Assembly: GCA_900315735.1 (NCBI GenBank)
Contig: ONAD01000016.1
Coordinates: 1-64,000 of the forward strand
Length of the DNA stretch: 64,000 nucleotides
From: an uncultured Lachnospiraceae bacterium
Lineage (GTDB): Bacteria > Bacillota > Clostridia > Lachnospirales > Lachnospiraceae
Direction of reading: 5' to 3'
Every line of letters starts with the position of its first letter. Position 1 is the first letter of the stretch. Under the pieces are notes generated by a model. That model saw nothing but the letters and a program-made list of their open reading frames with translations. It was not told the DNA's origin and did not search any database. Made by a program: the position numbers and the translations under genes. Shown here in pieces: positions 56,644-64,000 of this stretch.

Positions 56644-58064
56644 TAAAGACATTGCAGAAACGATTCGTAATGACTGCGATGGCAGCAATTACATTATTAC
56701 TGGTAATTTTACTGGGTGCAATAAATGGAATGAATTACTGGACAACTGAAAAAGAAATAACCCGGACGCTTATTATGCTCTCAGAAGATCCACAGCAGAG
56801 CCTGAAGCAACAAAATAGTCCACAGGAGCAGTTGGACGGAGAGCAGAAGATAGAAGCAGAAACGAACACAGAGGCAGGACAGCAGCCGGAGGGAATTTTG
56901 CAGCCGGGGGAAAATGCACAGCCAGGAGGAAATTTACAGCCAGAGGAAAATGCGCAGCCAGAGGGAAATGTACAGCCGGAAGAAAATCAGAAACCCTGGG
57001 ATATTCCAAAAGATGATAATATGACGATGTCACAGTATTTTTCGATTCAGTTATCTGAGGAGAATGAAATAGAAAATATTGATGTAAGTCATACTTCATC
57101 TGTAACGGAGGATGACGCAAAAGAGTTTGCTGAAGAGATATTAAAAAATACAGAGACCACTGAGACGGAGGGAAAGCTTGGAAGCTTTCGCTACCGGCTG
57201 GCAGAGAACCGGGATGGCACTGGCAGAATCCTTATTTTTATGGATGTATCAGGTCAGACAAAATCCATGTGGCTTGTATTTATATTGTCCATATCCATCG
57301 GAACGCTCTGCTGGCTTGCAATGCTTTTGTTAGTCATTGTATTATCGAAAAAAGCAATTCGTCCGATTGCTGAAAATATAGAAAAGCAAAAACAGTTTGT
57401 GACAAATGCCGGACATGAGATTAAGACTCCGCTTGCGATTATTCTGGCAAATACGGATGCGCTGGAACTCCATCAGGGAGAAAATAAGTGGAGCAGCAAT
57501 ATAAGAACACAGATCATGCGCTTAAGTGGCCTGATGCAGAATCTTCTGACATTGTCTAAGATGGATGAAGGAAATGTTTCATTTCCGGAGACAGAATTTT
57601 CGCTCAGTCATCTGGTGAGAGAATGTGTTGCATCTTATGAGACCAGTGCAGAGCAGAAAATAATTACACTCCAAAAAGAGATAGAATCAGATGTTGATTT
57701 ATATGCCAGTAATGAGCAGGTGCGCCAGCTTGTAAATATTCTGCTGGATAATGCGATGAAGTATACCAATGAGTCGGGACAAATCCGGGTAACGCTTGTG
57801 CGGAAGGAAAAGAAGGCAGTGCTTCATGTATACAATACCTGCGAGCAGCTGCCGGAGGGAAATCTTGAAAAACTCTTTGACCGTTTTTACCGGGCAGATG
57901 CAGCAAGAACCCAGAAAAAAGGCGGCTATGGAATCGGACTTTCCGTGGCAAGAGCAATTGCAAATGCCCATGGTGGAAGTATTACAGCTGAAGTGACGAA
58001 GAATCAGGAGATTGATTTTAAGGTAGTTCTTCCAATCCGGGAGAAGAAAAAAGTACAGAAATAA
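56640..58064 (+). CDS. Sensor histidine kinase with a repeat-rich extracellular region
   Basis: The 474 residues have two membrane helices (~10-30 and ~210-235) flanking an outside domain of ~175 residues, phospho-acceptor His259 in NAGHEIKTPLA, and an ATPase domain (N box LDNAMKYTNE, G boxes GGYGIGLSVAR). No clear HAMP domain is seen. The outer region begins with Gln/Glu/Pro repeats (QPEENAQPEGN, residues ~80-120), a flexible spacer likely variable between strains. The signal is unknown; wall or metal stress are candidates for this architecture. Confidence 0.93.
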   Translation: MIKTLQKRFVMTAMAAITLLLVILLGAINGMNYWTTEKEITRTLIMLSEDPQQSLKQQNSPQEQLDGEQKIEAETNTEAGQQPEGILQPGENAQPGGNLQPEENAQPEGNVQPEENQKPWDIPKDDNMTMSQYFSIQLSEENEIENIDVSHTSSVTEDDAKEFAEEILKNTETTETEGKLGSFRYRLAENRDGTGRILIFMDVSGQTKSMWLVFILSISIGTLCWLAMLLLVIVLSKKAIRPIAENIEKQKQFVTNAGHEIKTPLAIILANTDALELHQGENKWSSNIRTQIMRLSGLMQNLLTLSKMDEGNVSFPETEFSLSHLVRECVASYETSAEQKIITLQKEIESDVDLYASNEQVRQLVNILLDNAMKYTNESGQIRVTLVRKEKKAVLHVYNTCEQLPEGNLEKLFDRFYRADAARTQKKGGYGIGLSVARAIANAHGGSITAEVTKNQEIDFKVVLPIREKKKVQK

Positions 58065-58086
58065 AAAGTTCACATATTTTTCACAG

Positions 58087-58123
58087 AGCACAGAAATGTT
58101 TTTACATTTTCTGTGCTTTTTTT
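58087..58123 (+). terminator. Terminator after the kinase gene
   Basis: AGCACAGAAATGT and ACATTTTCTGTGCT pair with one bulge, followed by T. Confidence 0.88.
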
Positions 58124-58189
58124 CTAAGTTATCACTAAGGTTCGCCTGGTAAGATGCATACATCAGGAAGAGAAAGGAAGGAACCTGTT

Positions 58190-58864
58190 ATGACAAATTT
58201 TCGACATGAATGGAAACATGAAATAAATCCGGCAGACCGGATACTGCTGAAATCAAGATTGCAGGCGGTTATGATGCCGGATGTACATGGGGAGAATGGA
58301 TATTATGAAATAAGGAGCCTTTATTTTGATGATGCATCAGACAGCGCATTACGGGATAAAATTGATGGAATCAATATCCGTGAAAAATTCCGGATTCGCT
58401 GTTATGACAGAAATCTTACGATGATTCGTCTGGAAAAGAAAAGCAAGATAAATGGACTGTGTGCAAAGGAATCTGCAATACTTACCATTTATGATGTGAT
58501 ACGGATATTAGACGGAGATATCGAATGGATGAAGGACAGTAACCGGTGGCTGGTACGGCAGCTTTATGAGCGTATGTTTTATCAGGGATTAAAGCCGAAA
58601 ACACTGGTGGATTACCGAAGGGAAGCGTATACCTTTGATGCCGGGAATGTGCGTGTGACATTGGACGATGAAATTCATACCGGTTTGCAGGCTACATCTT
58701 TTGCAGATTTTATGACGCCGGTAGTTCCGGCAGAACCGGGAGCTATTATTCTTGAAGTAAAATGGGATGCATTTTTGCCGGAAGTTATCCGGGATGCGGT
58801 ACAGCTTACAGGCAGACATACAAGTTCTTTTTCCAAATACGAAGCCTGCCGTTATTATGGGTAG
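58190..58864 (+). CDS. VTC-domain polyphosphate polymerase
   Basis: The start at ATG 58190 follows AGGAAGGA; earlier codons lack support. The 224 residues fit the VTC/CYTH-type tunnel: FRHEWKHEIN at the N-terminus, RSLYFDDASDSALRDKIDG, KFRIRCYD, IRLEKKSK, LVDYRREAY, and LEVKWD near the end. The basic residues line the tunnel and bind phosphate. Related eukaryotic VTC4 makes polyphosphate from ATP; the bacterial members are inferred. No membrane domain is present; the next gene may supply it. Confidence 0.87.
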   Translation: MTNFRHEWKHEINPADRILLKSRLQAVMMPDVHGENGYYEIRSLYFDDASDSALRDKIDGINIREKFRIRCYDRNLTMIRLEKKSKINGLCAKESAILTIYDVIRILDGDIEWMKDSNRWLVRQLYERMFYQGLKPKTLVDYRREAYTFDAGNVRVTLDDEIHTGLQATSFADFMTPVVPAEPGAIILEVKWDAFLPEVIRDAVQLTGRHTSSFSKYEACRYYG

Positions 58865-58900
58865 TCATATGAACTCACTGAACAATAAACTAAAAGTAAT

Positions 58901-58928
58901 AAAATAAAAACAACAAAATAAAAACAAT
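58901..58928 (+). repeat. Two 14-base direct repeats before DUF4956 gene
   Basis: AAAATAAAAACAAC and AAAATAAAAACAAT are adjacent, immediately before AGGAGAG. Confidence 0.8.
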
Positions 58929-58942
58929 AAGGAGAGAAAATC

Positions 58943-59614
58943 ATGACTTTTCAGGATATTTTTAAATCCAGCTTTCTGGAAAATATAGGAAGCGTAAATA
59001 TATTAGATATGGAATTAGCTTTAGTACTGGCATTTGGGCTTGGCATGTTTATCTTTTTTGTATACAAAAAGACCTTTTCAGGCGTTATGTATTCATCCAC
59101 TTTTGGAGTAACACTGGTGGCACTGACGATGATTACAACCGTGGTGATTCTTGCAGTTACCTCCAATGTGGTATTATCCCTTGGTATGGTTGGCGCATTG
59201 TCCATTGTACGTTTCCGGACGGCAATTAAAGAGCCCTTGGACATTGCATTTTTATTCTGCTCGATTGCAGTTGGAATTGTGCTGGCAGCCGGAATGATAC
59301 CATTAGCCGTATTTGGCAGTGTGCTTATCGGAGTGATGTTACTTCTTATGGTAAACCGTAAAACATATCGGAATCCTTATATGTTAGTGATTCACTGTGA
59401 AAATTATGAAAGTGAACGGGCTGCACTGGATTTTGTGAAAAAAGAAGTGCTCCGCAGTGCATTAAAAGGAAAGACGGTACAGAAAGACCGTATTGAACTG
59501 AATCTGGAAGTCCGGATGAAGGAAGAAAATACAGATTTTATAAATGTGCTGTCAGAAATGCAGGGTGTAAAGGATGCTGTTTTGGTAAGCTATAACGGAG
59601 CTTATATGGGTTAG
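58943..59614 (+). CDS. DUF4956 membrane protein
   Basis: The 223 residues have about four helices at ~22-130, then a cytoplasmic domain (~135-223). The SLGMVGALSIVRFRTAIKEPLDIAFLFCSIAVGI segment is the hallmark of DUF4956. It is repeatedly found between VTC-domain and CotH genes (from memory). A role as membrane channel or anchor for polyphosphate synthesis is inferred. It is 11 bases before the CotH gene. Confidence 0.88.
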   Translation: MTFQDIFKSSFLENIGSVNILDMELALVLAFGLGMFIFFVYKKTFSGVMYSSTFGVTLVALTMITTVVILAVTSNVVLSLGMVGALSIVRFRTAIKEPLDIAFLFCSIAVGIVLAAGMIPLAVFGSVLIGVMLLLMVNRKTYRNPYMLVIHCENYESERAALDFVKKEVLRSALKGKTVQKDRIELNLEVRMKEENTDFINVLSEMQGVKDAVLVSYNGAYMG

Positions 59615-59625
59615 GAGGTAATAGG

Positions 59626-61248
59626 ATGTCCACCAGTAAATACATAGACAGAATATGTGCTGTGGTGCTGATTTTTGTGCTGGCACTGACCATACTTTTC
59701 TGTAATGCACAAAAACTTGGTGTGCAGGCGGTACAGACAAACAGTATGGGATATGAAAGCAGGCTTTTTGACACATCAAAGGTTCATACAATTGATATTG
59801 AAATGGATGACTGGGATGATTTTATTGAAAACTGTGAAGATGAAGAATATGCAATGTGTTCACTGGTGATTGATAATGAAGCCTTTAAAAATGTTGCGAT
59901 CCGGGCAAAGGGAAATACTTCTTTAAGCTCTGTTGCAACATATGGAAATGACCACTACAGCTTTAAGATAGAATTTGATCATTATAGTTCGGAAAATACT
60001 TATTATGGACTGGATAAACTTTGCTTAAATAATATCATCCAGGATAATACCTATATGAAGGATTATCTGACCTATCAGATGATGAATTATTTCGGTGTAA
60101 ATGCACCTCTTTGCAGTTATGTGCAGATTACGGTAAACGGAGAAGACTGGGGACTTTATCTGGCGGTAGAAGGAATAGAAGAGAGTTTCTTAGAGCGTAA
60201 TTACGGAGGCAGTTATGGGGAACTCTGTAAGCCGGATACCACACAGAATAATAATGGATTGCAGGATAATATGGAAGAACCGACGGATATGCCGGAGGGA
60301 GAGGAGACCCCGGATATGAGAACCCCGCCGGACCGAAGCAATGATACAGACACAGACACTGGCACCCCGCCGGAGCAGGGAGATATGCCGGTACCGGGCG
60401 GTGGAGAAGATGGACACTCAGAGGTTCGTACCAGCGAGGATGTATCCTTAATTTATTCCGATGATTCTTATGACAGCTATAGCAATATATTTGATAATGC
60501 GAAAACCGATGTAAGTGATATAGACAAAGACCGTCTGATTGCTTCGATAAAACAGATGAATGAGCAGGAGAATATTGAAGAAGTTGTGGATGTGGATGCT
60601 GTCATCCGTTATTTCGTAGTTCATAATTTTGTATGCAATTTTGACAGCTATACCGGTTCCATGATTCATAACTATTATTTATATGAATACGATGGCGTTA
60701 TGTCTATGATTCCATGGGATTATAATCTGGCGTTTGGCGGATTCCAGTCAGAGACTGATGCCACGGCTCTGGTAAATGATCCGATTGATACACCGGTCTC
60801 CGGCGGAACGGTTGACAGCCGTCCGATGTTATCCTGGATTTTTTCGGATGAGACTTACACAGAGGAATATCATGAAGCATTTGCAGAATTTATCGAAGAA
60901 GTATGTGACAGCGGATATCTCAGTGATTTGATTGCTTCAACGGAAGAGCTGATTGATTCCTATGTACAAAATGATACCAATGGCTTCTGTACTTATGATG
61001 AATTCAAGGCTGGTGTCAGTGCCTTAAAGGAATTCTGCTCTCTGCGGGCGGAAAGTATTACCGGGCAGTTAGACGGAACGATTCCATCGACGGAAGAAGG
61101 ACAGACAGCAGATGATGCAGCACTCATCGATGCTTCCGATTTGACAATTTCAGATATGGGCAGCATGGGCGGAGGTATGTCCGGTGGAAATGCACCGGGT
61201 GGAAATATGCCGGATGGAAACATGCCGGATGGAAACGCCAGACAATAA
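59626..61248 (+). CDS. CotH-family protein kinase, secreted/anchored
   Basis: TAGGAGG precedes the ATG. The 540 residues start with a membrane/signal helix (~8-28), then the CotH kinase fold: VAIRAKGNTS, YSFKIEFDHY, KLCLNNIIQDNTYMKDYLTYQMM, and the metal-binding MIPWDYNLAFGGF. An acidic Pro-rich insert (~205-265) splits the domain, and the C-terminus is Gly/Asn/Met-rich (GGNAPGGNMPDGNMPDGN). Bacillus CotH phosphorylates spore coat proteins; here the target may be a surface protein. Confidence 0.88.
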   Translation: MSTSKYIDRICAVVLIFVLALTILFCNAQKLGVQAVQTNSMGYESRLFDTSKVHTIDIEMDDWDDFIENCEDEEYAMCSLVIDNEAFKNVAIRAKGNTSLSSVATYGNDHYSFKIEFDHYSSENTYYGLDKLCLNNIIQDNTYMKDYLTYQMMNYFGVNAPLCSYVQITVNGEDWGLYLAVEGIEESFLERNYGGSYGELCKPDTTQNNNGLQDNMEEPTDMPEGEETPDMRTPPDRSNDTDTDTGTPPEQGDMPVPGGGEDGHSEVRTSEDVSLIYSDDSYDSYSNIFDNAKTDVSDIDKDRLIASIKQMNEQENIEEVVDVDAVIRYFVVHNFVCNFDSYTGSMIHNYYLYEYDGVMSMIPWDYNLAFGGFQSETDATALVNDPIDTPVSGGTVDSRPMLSWIFSDETYTEEYHEAFAEFIEEVCDSGYLSDLIASTEELIDSYVQNDTNGFCTYDEFKAGVSALKEFCSLRAESITGQLDGTIPSTEEGQTADDAALIDASDLTISDMGSMGGGMSGGNAPGGNMPDGNMPDGNARQ

Positions 61249-61319
61249 GGAAGAATTGCTTGAAAAAGAAAAAACGGTGGTGTACTATAATGCTATGAGA
61301 AAATCAACAGAAAGGGAAT

Positions 61320-61688
61320 ATGAGTATGGATTTAGAGCAATGCTACAAGGAACTGGAGGGAGATTATGCAGAGGTCATGCGCAGACTCCGGAAAGAAGAG
61401 CTGGTACACCGTTTTTTGATAAAATTCTTAGAAAGCGATGAAGTACAGCGGATTGATGAAGCTTTACAGGAAAGGGATTATGAGAAAGCCTTTGATCTGG
61501 TACATACCTTAAAGGGAGAGACCATGACGCTCGGGTTGGGACGGCTGAGTAAATCAAGCATAATTCTGTGCGAACAGCTCCGCTATAAAATATACGGAGA
61601 AGAGATGCTGCAGCAATTTAGGAAAGTCAGAATGGATTATCAGAAGACAATTGATATTATCCGGAAATACAGGGATTCACAGCCGTAA
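61320..61688 (+). CDS. Hpt-domain phosphotransfer protein
   Basis: The 122-residue helical protein has the phospho-His motif LVHTLKGETMTLGL (His near residue 63). The start is ATG 61320 or 61326, with AAAGGGA upstream. Hpt proteins relay phosphate between hybrid kinases and regulators; the adjacent two-component system is a possible partner, though it has no hybrid receiver. It is at the end of the envelope locus, with 70 bases after CotH. Confidence 0.85.
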   Translation: MSMDLEQCYKELEGDYAEVMRRLRKEELVHRFLIKFLESDEVQRIDEALQERDYEKAFDLVHTLKGETMTLGLGRLSKSSIILCEQLRYKIYGEEMLQQFRKVRMDYQKTIDIIRKYRDSQP

Positions 61689-61809
61689 TTTATGCAGGCA
61701 GCCCGTCAGATTGCAAAATGTGTTTCTTATAGTTTTATGTTATTGTTATTAATGATATAACCATAGGTTATTGTATAAAAAAATATTATTACTTTAAGCC
61801 ATTTTAGTA

Positions 61810-61837
61810 TTGACAAACAGAACTGATATGCTAGAAT
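61810..61837 (+). promoter_or_regulatory. Promoter of ilvNC
   Basis: TTGACA (61810-61815) and TAGAAT (61832-61837) spaced by 16 bases. No T-box or leader peptide is seen before ilvN. Confidence 0.8.
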
Positions 61838-61875
61838 AACTGTAATGTGAATGAAAGAAAAAGGATGGTTTTCAC

Positions 61876-62376
61876 ATGAGAAAACAGGCACTATCTATTT
61901 TAGTAGAGAATACCTCAGGCGTATTAAGTCATATTTCAGGACTTTTCAGCCGGAGAGGATATAACATTGATAGTTTTTCATCTGGTGTAACTGCAGATCC
62001 AAGATATACCAGAATAACTATAGTAGCAAGTGGTGACGAGCAGATTTTAGAGCAGATTGAGAAGCAGCTTGCAAAGCTTGAAGATGTACGGGATATTAAA
62101 AAATTAGAACCGGGTACATCCGTGACCAGAGAATTGATTCTGGTTAAGATTAAAGCGAAGGATACAGAGCGTCAGGCAATCTTAAGCGTTACCAATATTT
62201 TCCATGGCAAGGTGGTTGATGTCACCAACGATTCCATGGTAATTGAACTGACAGGGCATCAGGATAAATTAGATGCATTTATGGATCTGTTACAGGGCTA
62301 TGAGATATTAGAGCTCGCTAGAACCGGTATCACAGGTTTGACCAGAGGGTCTGCCGATGTTACATATTTAGATTAA
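61876..62376 (+). CDS. ilvN: Acetolactate synthase small subunit
   Basis: The 166 residues have an N-terminal ACT domain (ALSILVENTSGVLSHISGLFSRRGYNI) and a C-terminal ALS_ss_C domain. It confers valine feedback on the catalytic IlvB, whose gene is not adjacent. ilvC follows after 24 bases with AGGAGG. Confidence 0.96.
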   Translation: MRKQALSILVENTSGVLSHISGLFSRRGYNIDSFSSGVTADPRYTRITIVASGDEQILEQIEKQLAKLEDVRDIKKLEPGTSVTRELILVKIKAKDTERQAILSVTNIFHGKVVDVTNDSMVIELTGHQDKLDAFMDLLQGYEILELARTGITGLTRGSADVTYLD

Positions 62377-63423
<1,047 letters not shown>

Positions 63424-63451
63424 TCGGAAACTTCAAAAAGAATATAAAAAG

Positions 63452-63481
63452 AAAGCTGTCGCAATTGCGGCAGCTTTTTTT
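63452..63481 (+). terminator. Terminator after ilvC
   Basis: AAAGCTGTCGC-AATT-GCGGCAGCTTT (one G-T pair) followed by T. Confidence 0.93.
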
Positions 63482-63482
63482 A

Positions 63483-63520
63483 CGCGAGAAACTCACAAAG
63501 CGTGTTTCTCGTGGTTGTCA
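63483..63520 (+). repeat. Terminator-adjacent hairpin repeat, copy E
   Basis: CGAGAAAC..GTTTCTCG stem around TCACAAAGCGT, starting right after the ilvC terminator T tract. The tail is diverged. It lies between convergent genes. Confidence 0.7.
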
Positions 63521-63551
63521 GACATCTCTAAGAAGCTGGCAGTGGGTAATC

Positions 63552-64000
63552 TTATTCTCCCGGATGAAAGTGCTGGTAGAAATCAATAAATAATTCCAAA
63601 GATTTCGAAGGTTTTAAGGTGTTCTTATAAGCAAATCCGATTTCACGTTTATGTATCGGGAAACCAAGCGGAATTTCCAATAACTCCCTGCTTGCCAGTT
63701 CTTTCTGGACAAACTGGCGGATGACGCAGGCAACACCCAGGTTGGTTTTTGCAAAGTCAATTAAGAGGTCCATCGTAGAGACTTCGATTAAATCTCTGGT
63801 CTCGATTTTATTTTCCTGTAAATAATCATCAATATACTGACGGGTCATGTTGTGCTTATCAAGAAGCATCAGTGTAGAATTCTGTAAGATTTCATCGGAA
63901 GAAATGCCCCTTGCATTCAATACGTTTAAGTAAGCTTCCGTTGCAACAAAAATATCTTCAATTTCAGCCACATTGCTGAAATTTAAAGTCTTCTGGTTTT
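63552..64000 (-). CDS. LysR-type regulator, effector-binding part (partial)
   Basis: The frame is open to the window edge, so the N-terminus with its helix-turn-helix lies outside. The 149 visible residues fit the C-terminal half of a LysR effector domain: STMDLLIDFAKTNLGVACVIRQFVQKEL and LEIPLGFPIHKREIGFAYKNTLKPSKSLELFIDFYQ. It is convergent with ilvC; regulation of ilv by it would be unusual in this layout and is not claimed. Confidence 0.85.
   Translation of the reverse strand, partial: NQKTLNFSNVAEIEDIFVATEAYLNVLNARGISSDEILQNSTLMLLDKHNMTRQYIDDYLQENKIETRDLIEVSTMDLLIDFAKTNLGVACVIRQFVQKELASRELLEIPLGFPIHKREIGFAYKNTLKPSKSLELFIDFYQHFHPGE

Overview
The window is a stretch of a low-GC, spore-forming Clostridia chromosome, most likely Lachnospiraceae. 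The evidence is the Firmicutes block nusB-xseA-xseB-ispA-dxs-tlyA-nadK-argR-recN-spoIVB-spo0A, the GGGtGRT/NifU-like pair, DUF5688, and strong GGAGG ribosome sites throughout. The assignment rests on gene content and remembered family patterns; no search was run.

Bases 1-8,900 are the end of a Tn1549-like conjugative element: the 3' part of a VirD4-type coupling protein, a giant ArdC-like/adenine-methylase/SNF2-helicase gene split by a frameshift at an A AAA AAC heptamer, a tnpV gene lying entirely inside that giant gene in another frame, and a small unknown ORF. No relaxase or integrase follows. An IS30-family element (about 8,940-10,080) separates the conjugative genes from the chromosome, which resumes at a tRNA-Arg(CCG) with two mispaired stem positions and a perfect 17-bp inverted repeat around it.

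Bases 10,600-29,630 are core genome: an SH3-domain membrane protein, rluF, ligA, a homoserine acetyltransferase, a degenerate GGDEF-EAL protein, an Asp23 protein, and then the nusB-to-spo0A cluster for RNase/exonuclease, isoprenoid, NAD(P), arginine control, DNA repair and sporulation. From 29,989 come glgA behind a highly structured leader, a convergent DUF5688 gene, a regulator-potABCD polyamine uptake operon on the minus strand, tRNA-Thr, an NrnA-like phosphoesterase, a NitT/TauT-type ABC pair without a binding protein, queH, argH, asd, an AAA-type ATPase with a broken Walker A, and a topoisomerase III with four C-terminal zinc/Toprim repeats.

Bases 49,000-64,000 hold a left-handed-beta-helix transferase, an ABC exporter pair, the NifU-like/GGGtGRT pair behind a Rex-like operator, a tiny basic gene with its own promoter and terminator, a PD-(D/E)XK protein, and an envelope locus: a two-component system with a switch-like leader RNA, followed by a VTC polyphosphate polymerase, DUF4956, CotH kinase and an Hpt-domain protein. 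The window closes with ilvN-ilvC and a partial LysR gene on the minus strand.

Two non-coding patterns stand out. A hairpin repeat family (five copies at about 10,469, 11,895, 27,254, 49,900 and 63,483) always sits just after an intrinsic terminator and has compensating stem changes. A duplicated hairpin module precedes glgA.
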